A stretch of DNA of 64,000 nucleotides from Accumulibacter sp. (GTDB taxonomy: Bacteria; Pseudomonadota; Gammaproteobacteria; Burkholderiales; Rhodocyclaceae). Below are positions 36,533 to 44,774 of the stretch, piece by piece. The number at the start of each line of letters is the position of its first letter. Positions within the stretch are counted from its first letter, which is position 1. Below the pieces are notes generated by a model. That model searched no databases and had not been told where the DNA came from. It saw nothing but the letters and a program-made list of their open reading frames with translations. A program made the position numbers and the translations under genes. Location: NCBI GenBank assembly GCA_017302455.1, contig JAFLDO010000010.1, positions 40,195 through 104,194 on the forward strand. Direction: 5' to 3'.

Positions 36533-38797
36533 TCAGCTCTTGTACGAGTAGCGGTAGACGTAGCCCTTGTAGCCGTAACGGTAGCGCTGCCGGTTGACGT
36601 TGAGATCGTTGAAGACGAAGCCCCGAACCTGCACGCCCGCCTGATTGAGGCGCTTGACCGCCTGCTCCAGTTCGCGAATCGGGTGTTTGCCGGCGCGCGC
36701 GACCATCAGCGTCGCACCGACATGCCGTCCGATGATCGCCGCATCGGAAACCGCCAGCACCGGCGGAGCATCGACGATCACCGTGTCAAAACGCGCCCCG
36801 AGTTCGCCGAGCAGCGCTTCGAAACGCTGATGCATCAACAACTCCGACGGATTCGGGGGAATCTGACCGGTCGTCACCACCCACATGTTGGGCACCGACG
36901 AGGTCTTCAGGATCTCGTCGAGACTCGCCTGCCCGGCAACATACTCCGAGACCCCGACCGCGCGAGGCAACCCGAACTCCTTGTGGATATGGCCCCTGCG
37001 CAAGTCGGCATCGACGATGACGACGCGTTTCCCGACCTGTGCCAGGACGGCACCCAGATTCTTCGAAATGAAACTCTTGCCCAGACCTGGGCTCGATCCG
37101 GTGATCAGCAGTGAGTTGCGCTGGGCGTCGAGGAGCGCGAAATGAAGCGTCGTGCGCAGGCCGCGCAGGCTCTCCACGGCGTCTTCCTCCGGGTAAGCCA
37201 CAGCCAGCAGTTCGCTGGCTTCACCGACTTTCGCCCGACGATGCAGATCAATCTCTGTCTGGCAGTGCGGCACCGTCGCGTAAACCGGCAGACCGAGCTG
37301 TGACTCGATGATTTCCGGGTCTTCAACGACCACACGCAGCGAGCGCAGGAGCCAGATGGCGACCATGCTCACCAGCAAGCCGAGCAACAGGGCAATCCCG
37401 AGGATCGCGACCGGTTTGGCGCCGACCGGTTCGCGACCGACAGCGGCGATGTCGATGACGCGCACATCGCCAACCGTGCCGGCCTTGGATACCCGCAACT
37501 GTTGTGCGGTATTGAGAAGTTCGGTGTATAGCTTGGTAGAAACCTCGACATCGCGCGCGAGCCTGAGAACCGTCTGCTGCGTGTCGGGCAGACGCGAGAC
37601 TTCCCCCTCAAACTGCTTGCGCCGTTCATTCAGGCGCTGCAGCTTGTTGTCCATCGCCTGAATCCTGGGGTGTTCCGGTGTGAAATGCTGACGCAGTTCG
37701 TCGCGTTCCTGCTTGAGCAGGACCGCCGCGTTCTCGACCTCGACAAGCGACTTGAGAATGCCCTGCGTCTCGAGGTTGAGATCCAGAGAACCGCGATTCT
37801 GACGATAGTTGTTGTACGCCGCCTCGGCGTTATCGCTCTCCTTCTTGAGAGCCGGCAACTGGGTTTCGAGGAACTTGAGCGTTTTCTCGGCTTCGGCGGA
37901 ACGACGCTCGACATTCTGGCGGACGTAAGTATTCAGAATGTCATCGAGGACGAGGCCGATCTCCTCAGGATCGGGCCCCGTCAGGCTCAACTCGAGGACT
38001 CCCGACTTCTTGCCACGCTCCTTGACCGAGTAGCGACGCCGCACGTCGTCGATTGCCGACTCCGCGGAAAGCTTGGTCAGCCGAAAGCGGGTTCCCGGCC
38101 GCGCTTTGAGTTGCGCAACAAAGATCGAGTACCCCTGGCCACTGCCGCGCACGCCGACCTTTCCCTTGACGACCTGCTGATCGTCGTTGTCGACCAGTTC
38201 GAAGCTACCGCCCTCCCCGGCGATCAGCGTGAGTGTCTCATCGAGCGCCTGCGCCGGCACGTCGAGCGAGTCGACCTGAATCCGCTCACCGCCCCAGGCG
38301 AAACTCGAAAGCCCCAGCCACGGCGAGTTCGGCTCATCGCCCTGATAGCGCCGCGCGACGGCGGCACCAATCAACGGCAGGGTTCGCGGCTTGGCGATGA
38401 TATCGAGCTTGAGCTTGCCGACCACCCGTCCGAGCACCATGCGCGAACTGAGGATCTCGAGCTCGGCCGAGACGGTCGTATCGTCGCCGAGGAGCGGCTG
38501 CAAGGCCTTGAGCGAACCGACGCCAGAACTCTTCTCCTCGATCTGCAGCAAGCCATCGGCCCGGTAGACCGGCTTGGCGACAAACAGCCACGCCAGACCC
38601 AGAACCAGTGCCGCGAGGCTGATCGCCGCGATCAGCCAACGGTAGTCGATGAGAACGGCGATGATCTCGCCGAGCGCCAGGCCTTCGTCCTCCTCGTCGG
38701 GGGAGATCTGCGGGGTAGACCGCACTGGCGTCTGGGCTCCGGTCAAACCCGATGTGCCGGGGGAGTTGAACGGAGGCGTGATCTGATCATTGTCCAT
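36533..38797 (-). CDS. wzc: Exopolysaccharide tyrosine autokinase / chain-length regulator (Wzc type)
   Basis: This 754-residue inner-membrane protein has two membrane helices (about residues 52-72 and 455-475) flanking a periplasmic Wzz domain with coiled-coil (roughly 300-420). A cytoplasmic bacterial tyrosine-kinase domain follows, with Walker A' GSSPGLGKS, A'' VVIVDADLRR and Walker B DTVIVDAPP. The C-terminus carries seven Tyr within the last 16 residues, the autophosphorylation tail. It controls polymer length and export with Wza and is reset by the phosphatase Wzb. It is the last gene in the minus-strand EPS block. Confidence 0.93.
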   Translation of the reverse strand: MDNDQITPPFNSPGTSGLTGAQTPVRSTPQISPDEEDEGLALGEIIAVLIDYRWLIAAISLAALVLGLAWLFVAKPVYRADGLLQIEEKSSGVGSLKALQPLLGDDTTVSAELEILSSRMVLGRVVGKLKLDIIAKPRTLPLIGAAVARRYQGDEPNSPWLGLSSFAWGGERIQVDSLDVPAQALDETLTLIAGEGGSFELVDNDDQQVVKGKVGVRGSGQGYSIFVAQLKARPGTRFRLTKLSAESAIDDVRRRYSVKERGKKSGVLELSLTGPDPEEIGLVLDDILNTYVRQNVERRSAEAEKTLKFLETQLPALKKESDNAEAAYNNYRQNRGSLDLNLETQGILKSLVEVENAAVLLKQERDELRQHFTPEHPRIQAMDNKLQRLNERRKQFEGEVSRLPDTQQTVLRLARDVEVSTKLYTELLNTAQQLRVSKAGTVGDVRVIDIAAVGREPVGAKPVAILGIALLLGLLVSMVAIWLLRSLRVVVEDPEIIESQLGLPVYATVPHCQTEIDLHRRAKVGEASELLAVAYPEEDAVESLRGLRTTLHFALLDAQRNSLLITGSSPGLGKSFISKNLGAVLAQVGKRVVIVDADLRRGHIHKEFGLPRAVGVSEYVAGQASLDEILKTSSVPNMWVVTTGQIPPNPSELLMHQRFEALLGELGARFDTVIVDAPPVLAVSDAAIIGRHVGATLMVARAGKHPIRELEQAVKRLNQAGVQVRGFVFNDLNVNRQRYRYGYKGYVYRYSYKS

Positions 38798-38932
38798 GGG
38801 TCATCCGAAATTGCGTTCCCCAGGGCCCCGTCGGGGCGCCTGGGCGTGGTGAGCAGGCCGCCATGCTCGGGGAAGAGAGCCCGGCACCGGCCCGCCGCGG
38901 CCGCCACAAGCTCGAGACGGCCCGGGTCAGGG

Positions 38933-40132
38933 TCAGAACGGTGGCTGCCGCGCACCGAAGAGCGGAAACTGCGTCTGGCTGGTCAGATTGAGCATCGTTG
39001 CGGTCGGCAGGATGTTGGCAATCACCCGCTGCCAGCGAACGACGGCCGCGGCATCGACGTAGACGATGTCGCGCGGACGCAGGGGGAAACGGTCGGCAAG
39101 CAGCATCGCGTCAGGCAGCCGCGAGTCCAGATGGAAGACCTCCGGCGTATCGGTGTTGCCGCGCATCACATAGATCCAGCGTGGATCGGAAGTGTTCTGG
39201 TTGATGTAGCCGGCATCGCTGAGCGCTTCGGCGAGCGTCGAACGCTTCTTGTTCATCACCAGCGACCCCGGCTTGGCGATCTCGCCCAGTACGAAGATCT
39301 TGTTGTAGCTGCGGTCCGACACGTTGACGATGTCGCCTTGCTCGAGCAGAGCGTTCTGCTCAGTGGCGCCGTAGTCGTACATCGCCTGGATATCGACGAG
39401 ATAAGTCGTGCCGCGACGCGTCAGCAGGACGCGGCTGTAATCGGCCTCAGGCGTGAAACCACCAGCTCGATTGACGGCCTCGAGAATCGTCATCGGGATG
39501 TCCGTCACCTGCTGGATACCCGGCTTGGCGACTTCACCAACGACATAGACCTGCTGGCTACGGAAGGCGACCATCCGGACATCGAGCTGGACTTTCTCGA
39601 TGTACTTCGCCAGCCTTGCCGACAGCAAGGTGCGCACCTCGCTCGTCGTCTTTCCCTGAACCTTGAGAACCCCCGCATAGGGAAAGAAGATGGTGCCATC
39701 ATCGGCAATGACAGTACCGGCCTGTTCAGCCGTACGGAAGCTACCGGCCGGGATGGTCAGCTCCGGATGGTCCCAGACGATGATCGAAATGATGTCGCCC
39801 GGACCGAGTCTGTATTCGGGTACCGGTTTGACATCCGTTCCGCCGGGCCGCGGGCTGTTCTGGGTCGCTACCTTGGCGGCGCTGGTCCCGTCGCCAACCG
39901 GCGGCCGCGCCACCTTGAACATGTCGATGATCAGTTCGGCGGTAATCGGTTTGATCTTGACGTTGGCCGGCGCGAGCACATCGCCCTGCTGCACCGGCAG
40001 CCGGACGTCCGATTCCTCACGGTTGCTGTAGCTCTGGTTGCCGGGAACGATACTGCAGCCGGCAAGCGTACTGGCAATCAGAGCAAGCAGGAAACGCCGG
40101 ATCCTGTCAGGCACGGCAGACGATAACCTCAT
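38933..40132 (-). CDS. wza: Polysaccharide export outer-membrane lipoprotein (Wza type)
   Basis: This 399-residue protein starts with a lipoprotein signal (lipobox LAGC, Cys about residue 26). It has the Poly_export domain (YRLGPGDIISIIVWDHPEL, DGTIFFPYAGVLKVQGKT) and two SLBB-type beta-grasp domains (VYVVGEVAKPG, IFVLGEIAKPG). It forms the outer-membrane pore for polymer export. ATG at 40132 is used because GAGGA lies 7 nt upstream; the longer frame begins at TTG. A 135-bp gap separates it from wzc. Confidence 0.92.
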   Translation of the reverse strand: MRLSSAVPDRIRRFLLALIASTLAGCSIVPGNQSYSNREESDVRLPVQQGDVLAPANVKIKPITAELIIDMFKVARPPVGDGTSAAKVATQNSPRPGGTDVKPVPEYRLGPGDIISIIVWDHPELTIPAGSFRTAEQAGTVIADDGTIFFPYAGVLKVQGKTTSEVRTLLSARLAKYIEKVQLDVRMVAFRSQQVYVVGEVAKPGIQQVTDIPMTILEAVNRAGGFTPEADYSRVLLTRRGTTYLVDIQAMYDYGATEQNALLEQGDIVNVSDRSYNKIFVLGEIAKPGSLVMNKKRSTLAEALSDAGYINQNTSDPRWIYVMRGNTDTPEVFHLDSRLPDAMLLADRFPLRPRDIVYVDAAAVVRWQRVIANILPTATMLNLTSQTQFPLFGARQPPF

Positions 40133-40643
40133 GCTGAATTCCTCATCTCTGTTCCTCAATCTCCGTTGCTGACGCGCTCTCTACGGCCGGCGCGGCGAAG
40201 TTTACACGCCCCGCGGATCCACCGCAAAGCCATCGAGCCCTTCTTGGTCGCCGCAAAGAAACGGCGCAGGCGACCGGGTAGACTCGCTACGCCCTCTGCG
40301 CTGTCGCGGGGACTGCCCTGCGATGCCGCGACTTGGGAGTCAGCAGCCTCTCGATCCAGCAGCATTGCTGCAGTGCGCGCAAACGACGGCCCCGGTCGGT
40401 TCCGCTTGCGCGTGCTTCGCGTCGCTGCCCCTTGAGACTTATGGACACCGGTGCGAGCCACTCGCGTCACCCCCCATGCAGGCAATGACGGCTACCCGCA
40501 CTCGCCGAGGGTACATCGCCTGACGAGCCGACAATCCTCGCACGACACGGGGCACCCCCGCCAGTTTCCTTTCCCGCGCCTCGAGCCTCATCTGCGGGAC
40601 ACCCGACACGACAGATTCGGGTACCTCCTGCGCGGCGCTGCGG
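40133..40643. other. 511-bp gap inside the EPS cluster
   Basis: Between wzb and wza on the minus strand. Open frames of about 60-110 codons exist on both strands, but none has a ribosome-binding site or protein-like composition. A separate promoter for wza-wzc is likely here, although I cannot identify it with confidence. Confidence 0.55.
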
Positions 40644-41087
40644 CTAACAGCAGAGCTTATGCACCCAGGGCTCTACCGCGGCTTCGATCAGTCGGAGAGC
40701 TTCTGCGTGCGCCGCATCGCCGCGTCGATACGGATCGGGGATTTCGGTCTGGGTCCAGTGGCCGAGGAGGAAGGTCTTGCCGCGGGCGGTCGGATCCATT
40801 GCCAGCACCGCGTCGCGGTGGTGCTTCTCCATGACCAGAATCAGTTCGGCCCAGCGCAGACGTTCTGGGGTCAACTGGCTGGCCCGGTGTACACTCAGAT
40901 CGACCCCGCGGGCCTGCAGCATCGTCCGAGTGGTTTCTTCGGCCGGGTGATTGACCAGTGCTCCGATGCCGGCCGAGTGCGCCTCCACCGGCCTGCCAAC
41001 CTCTTCGATTCGCCGACGCAAAAGGAACTCTGCGGCTGGGCTGCGGCAGATGTTGCCAGTGCAAACGGTTAGGACCCTCTTGAACAC
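40644..41087 (-). CDS. wzb: Low-molecular-weight protein tyrosine phosphatase (Wzb type)
   Basis: This 147-residue phosphatase has the P-loop CTGNICRSP (Cys9, Arg15) and the general acid Asp in DPYRRGDAAH, as in all low-molecular-weight tyrosine phosphatases. By context it dephosphorylates the Wzc-type kinase. The start is GTG. It begins 12 bp after the WecA-like gene, so the two are co-transcribed. Confidence 0.93.
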   Translation of the reverse strand: MFKRVLTVCTGNICRSPAAEFLLRRRIEEVGRPVEAHSAGIGALVNHPAEETTRTMLQARGVDLSVHRASQLTPERLRWAELILVMEKHHRDAVLAMDPTARGKTFLLGHWTQTEIPDPYRRGDAAHAEALRLIEAAVEPWVHKLCC

Positions 41088-41099
41088 CTCAGTTCGCCT

Positions 41100-42647
41100 T
41101 CATGCTGGAGGAACACTGACTTCAAAGCCGACCTGGTCACTCGCACCCATTCCGTCGCCACGTTCAGTAGAGTAGATCAGGGTACTGCACATACCGCGAC
41201 GATCGACAGTTCGGCTGCGACCGGCCATGCCTTGTGAGGAAGCGCCGCTCTCGTGCGGGTCCAGCTCGCTGCCCCGGCACAGGAACAGCCGGACCTCGAC
41301 CCCACCTTGCCGGCGAAGCAGACGTCTCCTGATACGCAAGGCGTCACGGTGAATGATGCCTATCAGGTGATCACTGCCGACTACGGGGACATGCACCAGA
41401 CAATAGACGTTGCGCCCGTCGGCAGCGGATCGTTCGGCCCGGTACACACTGATCTGGTAGTCATAACCTCGGCCGAGTCCAGCGGCAACCACGCCGACAA
41501 CCTCCCGATAAGCCTCCTGGCGGAAATAACCGACGAAGATGCCACGCACCTCGACAGACGGCAAGCCGAGACGACGGCTCAGCCGGCGCAGCCAGGGCAC
41601 CAGACGCCACGGACGGGCAATCACGAAGGCATAGGCCGCAAAAACCAGCACGAACAGCCAGAACATCACATACTCCGGCACACCCAGCCAGAGGCCGCCA
41701 ACGCCGAGCAGTCCGAAAACGAACTGCATGGCCACGGCCAGCGCAACGATGTCACAGACCCGAAATCCGGCGCGGATGAACAGGTGATGCAAGTGGTGGC
41801 GGTCGGCGCGAAACGGGGACTTGCCAAGCCAGATGCGCCGCAACATGACGCCAACGGTATCCATCAGCGGCAAGGCGAACAACCACAGAGCGGTCACCGG
41901 AGTCATCACCGGCTGCCGGCCCTCCGTTGCCTGCGAAAGCGCGATCAGCGACCACGCAAAAACGAATCCAAGCAGCATGCTGCCGTTGTCCCCAAGGAAG
42001 ACCCGGGCTCGACTGTTACCGGCATAGCGCAGGTTGTAGCCGAGGAAGCCGACGACGCCGCCCATCAGCGCGACAAGCAGCACGAAATAGGTAGCGTCGT
42101 GTCCGTGATGGGCGATCAGGGCGATCAGGCCCAGACTGACCAGACTGACCGAGCCCGACAACCCATCGATACCGTCAATCATGTTGAGGGCGTTGATCAG
42201 ACCAATGGTCGCGAAGACCGTCAAGGGCACGCCCAGCAGCCCGAGATCAAGCGTGACCCCCGGAAAAAGCTCGCCGAAAGACCGCAATTCCACACCACCG
42301 ACGAAGACCATCAACAGCGCGGCAATCGCCTGCACCAGCAGACGCGGCTTCACCGCGAGGTGCCAGACGTCATCAGCCAGCCCAGTAAGGAAGATCACCA
42401 CGGCGACAAGGCCAATGGCGCCGACCGAATCCAGCGACACGCGCGAGAAACCAAGATCCGCCAGCGGGAAGATACTCAAGAGCACAACCATGATGCCGAC
42501 GCCGCCGACAAACGGCGTGCGGTCACCGTGCTGCTTGTGCTCGCCAGGCTCGTCCATGACCCCAAGACGACGCGCCAGAGAACTGCTCAAGCGTATCGCA
42601 ACACCGGAAATCGCGACGCAAAAAACAAATAAAACAGTCAACTCCAA
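41100..42647 (-). CDS. WecA/MraY-type undecaprenyl-phosphate sugar-1-phosphate transferase with C-terminal extension
   Basis: This 515-residue enzyme starts polymer synthesis by loading a sugar phosphate on undecaprenyl phosphate. Eleven or so membrane segments carry the family motifs GLADDVWHL, NMIDGIDGLSG, FLGDNGSM and the His-rich ADRHHLHHL. Beyond about residue 340 there is a soluble C-terminal extension of some 165 residues, longer than in WecA. The start chosen is TTG at 42647, because GGAGG lies 7 nt upstream and the protein then begins directly at the first membrane segment; an ATG at 42689 with no ribosome-binding site is the alternative. Confidence 0.88.
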   Translation of the reverse strand: MELTVLFVFCVAISGVAIRLSSSLARRLGVMDEPGEHKQHGDRTPFVGGVGIMVVLLSIFPLADLGFSRVSLDSVGAIGLVAVVIFLTGLADDVWHLAVKPRLLVQAIAALLMVFVGGVELRSFGELFPGVTLDLGLLGVPLTVFATIGLINALNMIDGIDGLSGSVSLVSLGLIALIAHHGHDATYFVLLVALMGGVVGFLGYNLRYAGNSRARVFLGDNGSMLLGFVFAWSLIALSQATEGRQPVMTPVTALWLFALPLMDTVGVMLRRIWLGKSPFRADRHHLHHLFIRAGFRVCDIVALAVAMQFVFGLLGVGGLWLGVPEYVMFWLFVLVFAAYAFVIARPWRLVPWLRRLSRRLGLPSVEVRGIFVGYFRQEAYREVVGVVAAGLGRGYDYQISVYRAERSAADGRNVYCLVHVPVVGSDHLIGIIHRDALRIRRRLLRRQGGVEVRLFLCRGSELDPHESGASSQGMAGRSRTVDRRGMCSTLIYSTERGDGMGASDQVGFEVSVPPA

Positions 42648-42917
42648 GACTCGCCTCCACTGCTCGTTCAGTCCGCAGCCAGACGCCATTCTACGCCACG
42701 CGCGTGTTGTAGAGTGACTGCTGACGCCCTGTGACTTACCGGCTCGACCACCAAAGCAACGAGCACATTGCCGCCGCGAAGGTCGCTGCGCTCAGCTTCC
42801 GACGATCCGACAAGGACGCGATGCCTCCGACGCTGACCACTGACCACCGACCCGTCCAACCCGTCCAACCCGGCCGACTCGGGAGGCCGCTAGAGAAGCA
42901 AGTGCCAAAAAACACCA

Positions 42918-42933
42918 AGCAAGAACAATGCCC
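42918..42933 (-). promoter_or_regulatory. Sigma-54-type promoter candidate for the EPS genes
   Basis: On the minus strand GGGCATTGTTCTTGCT fits TGGCAYRNNNNTTGCW at all but two positions, with GG and GC exactly 10 nt apart. It is about 270 bp upstream of the WecA-like start, so the leader would be long. The AT-rich surroundings support a control region. Confidence 0.5.
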
Positions 42934-43327
42934 ACAAACAGAAGGCACAAAATGTATTTCAATACATGCTCTTACAGAACCACCTCACCAAGTTCGGACG
43001 GGAGTGTAAAGAATTCCGACACCAGAACGGATCAACGACCGCCAGCACCCGCTTGCACTGCGTCTCCGAGCGGCAATGACGAGGCGGCGGCAATCAGACG
43101 CCTGAGCGGAAAGTCGGCGCCTGGCGGCAAGACGGCTCGCGTGGCACCAGCCGCCGCGGTGGTGCCAGACGAGGACGCGGAACTGGCCAGGGGCGCACGC
43201 GCTTCGCCTTTTCTCCACCCAGCCGCTGCCCGTTTCATTTCACCACTTTGGCAAGAGGCCGGCGTGCCTGGGCCGGCAGCCCACCGAAGCCGCCGCAGGG
43301 TCATACTCTAAGACGAGCAGCCACAAC

Positions 43328-43356
43328 AAAAAAAACGGCGGCCAACGCCGCCGTTT
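43328..43356 (-). terminator. Rho-independent terminator of the PEP-CTERM gene
   Basis: A perfect 10-bp GC-rich stem (AAACGGCGGC / GCCGCCGTTT) with a 4-nt loop is followed on the minus strand by eight T residues. It lies 20 bp after the stop of the PEP-CTERM gene. Confidence 0.92.
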
Positions 43357-43375
43357 CTCTTGCCATCGAAGCTTG

Positions 43376-44188
43376 TCACCCAGCTTTGCGCCGACGTGCA
43401 GCGAGCCCGACGAGAGCCAAACTCATGAGCGCCAGGGAACCCGGCTCAGGAATGTGCACCGCACCGTTTGCAAAGACCAGCCCGTTGATCAGCCCATCCT
43501 TGTTTCCGGGGGGGAACGGCGGTGCGATGATCGACCCATTGTCGAGTCCATAAAGGGTCGCTTCCAAATTGAGGCCATCGCTCTCCGTCAGAGTCAGACT
43601 CCAAGTATCGTCACCGAATGTGTGCTCCACCGCCACGGTACCACTGCCCAAGAAGCCGGCGATGACGCCGCCACCCGGGCCGAGGGCAGCACCCAACAGC
43701 AACAGCAGCCCGCTACCCGAAGCAGTAAAGTCGCCACCGGAGTACGAAACGCCGTCGGAAGTCCACTTATTGGTGTTCCAGTCGTAAACGAAGTGCGTAC
43801 CGGTAATGTCGGTGTAGCTCCCCGTCGCTGCGCCCGCCGGCTTAAACGTGGATGAGAAGGTACAAGCGTCGTAGCCCGCGAAGCCCAGCGTCGCACACGC
43901 AGCGGCCATAGGCGGCGACGGCGATGCCACTGCGACACCGTTATAATCCCAAGCGTAGGTACCCTTGCGCTCCGCGAACCACGCGCCCGGAGGCGGAATG
44001 TTGAACTCCAGAACTCCCGAAACTTTGATGAAGTTCAGCTTCACCACGCCGTCAGCGTTTCCGAAGTCCGAGAACTCCCAATTGGCCCTGAAGTTCGTCG
44101 CGGTTTCGAGGTAGCCAGCATGGGCAACGCTGGCGCCACCCAAAGCCACGGTCGCACCGACCGCCAGCACAAGTTTCTTTATCATCAT
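43376..44188 (-). CDS. PEP-CTERM sorting-domain exported protein
   Basis: This 270-residue protein has a signal peptide (MMIKKLVLAVGATVALGGAS, cleavage after AHA) and a C-terminal PEP-CTERM tag: IPEPGSLALMSLALVGLA followed by RRRK. This tag is cleaved by an exosortase, and such proteins accompany exopolysaccharide production. The central region is Gly/Ser/Thr-rich with no enzyme motif. The start has GAGG 8 nt upstream of two adjacent ATG codons; the longer frame runs into the promoter. No exosortase gene is in the window. It has a sigma-54 promoter candidate and its own terminator. Confidence 0.9.
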   Translation of the reverse strand: MMIKKLVLAVGATVALGGASVAHAGYLETATNFRANWEFSDFGNADGVVKLNFIKVSGVLEFNIPPPGAWFAERKGTYAWDYNGVAVASPSPPMAAACATLGFAGYDACTFSSTFKPAGAATGSYTDITGTHFVYDWNTNKWTSDGVSYSGGDFTASGSGLLLLLGAALGPGGGVIAGFLGSGTVAVEHTFGDDTWSLTLTESDGLNLEATLYGLDNGSIIAPPFPPGNKDGLINGLVFANGAVHIPEPGSLALMSLALVGLAARRRKAG

Positions 44189-44281
44189 AGTCGTGTCCTC
44201 TAAAAAACGTTTTGGGGTGCGTCTGACCCTGGCGCCTGCACTGACGCTGCCGCCTCTGAAACAGCGCATTGCACTCGTACA

Positions 44282-44297
44282 AGCAATACCTATGCCA
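44282..44297 (-). promoter_or_regulatory. Sigma-54 promoter of the PEP-CTERM gene
   Basis: On the minus strand TGGCATAGGTATTGCT fits the consensus TGGCAYRNNNNTTGCW at every defined position. Transcription would start near 44272 and give a leader of about 85 nt. The flanking DNA is AT-rich. In floc-forming Rhodocyclales, PEP-CTERM genes are known to need RpoN and the PrsK/PrsR pair. Confidence 0.75.
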
Positions 44298-44480
44298 ATA
44301 AATATAAGCCTATAATTTATAACCGTTCGCGCAACTTTTCCGAAATCTCGGCCCCGGGCAGTGTAAAATTTTTCGACACCTTGCCGGCGCATGGAGATCA
44401 TCGTGCGCTGTGCCGCGCCCGCCACAGTGCGCCACCTCGATCCGGCCTGCCGCCTGCACATTCCCCCTGCGGATTGTGGC

Positions 44481-44510
44481 TTGCCACTTGCGCCTCCACC
44501 ACGCTATAGT
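44481..44510 (+). promoter_or_regulatory. Promoter of the gcv operon
   Basis: -35 TTGCCA (44481-44486), 18 nt, -10 TATAGT (44505-44510). Transcription would begin a few bases before the first riboswitch aptamer, which supports the assignment. Confidence 0.65.
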
Positions 44511-44522
44511 TGCACGGCGAAT

Positions 44523-44699
44523 GGGAGAGAGCGGCGACGCCGCCGCCGAAGGCGCAATCCACCCGGAAACGCTCAGGCAAATGAACCGTTCGTGCACTGA
44601 ACTCTGGAGAGCGGCGCGCGCCTGAGGCGAAGCGCCCACCGATGGGGCAGCGCGGCCGGGGGTTTTGGCCGACAATCTCTCAGGTACATGGACAGGGGG
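44523..44699 (+). ncRNA. Tandem glycine riboswitch
   Basis: Two glycine aptamers follow one another in the leader of gcvT. The first opens with GGGAGAGAGCGG, has CGCCGAAGGCGCAA and AACGCTCAGGCAAA, and closes with ACTCTGGAGAG, which also opens the second. The second has GAGGCGAAGCGCCC and ends AATCTCTCAGGTACATGGAC. These are the conserved elements of the class. A terminator hairpin follows directly, so control is probably by transcription termination. Known gcv-linked members switch genes on when glycine is abundant. Confidence 0.93.
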
Positions 44700-44728
44700 G
44701 TGAACTCGATCCGAGTTCACCCTTTTTT
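44698..44728 (+). terminator. Terminator hairpin of the glycine riboswitch
   Basis: An 11-bp perfect stem (GGGTGAACTCG / CGAGTTCACCC) with a 3-nt loop is followed by six T residues. It begins where the second aptamer ends and lies 46 bp before the gcvT ATG, as expected for an expression platform. Confidence 0.88.
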
Positions 44729-44774
44729 CGTTTCTGGAATCGACTTCAACAACCTCTTTCAGTGGATTGAACCA

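Larger units (their letters stand above)
42648..43375. other. 728-bp gap between EPS and PEP-CTERM genes
   Basis: No convincing gene. It holds a sigma-54-like site for the EPS block (42918-42933), an unusually AT-rich patch around 42900-42980, two short CGTCCAACC copies near 42850, and the terminator of the PEP-CTERM gene at its right end (43328-43356). Confidence 0.6.

Noticed and set aside
37670..40126. 818-codon open frame antisense to wzc and wza
   Set aside because: Same GC-skew effect; it crosses two well-supported genes and has no ribosome-binding site or domain.
40379..40393. GG-N10-GC pattern upstream of wza
   Set aside because: Only the core and TTTGC match; in GC-rich DNA this degree of match is expected by chance.
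40156..40485. 109-codon open frame between wza and wzb
   Set aside because: Arg/Ala/Ser-rich without ribosome-binding site, and equal-sized frames exist on the other strand.
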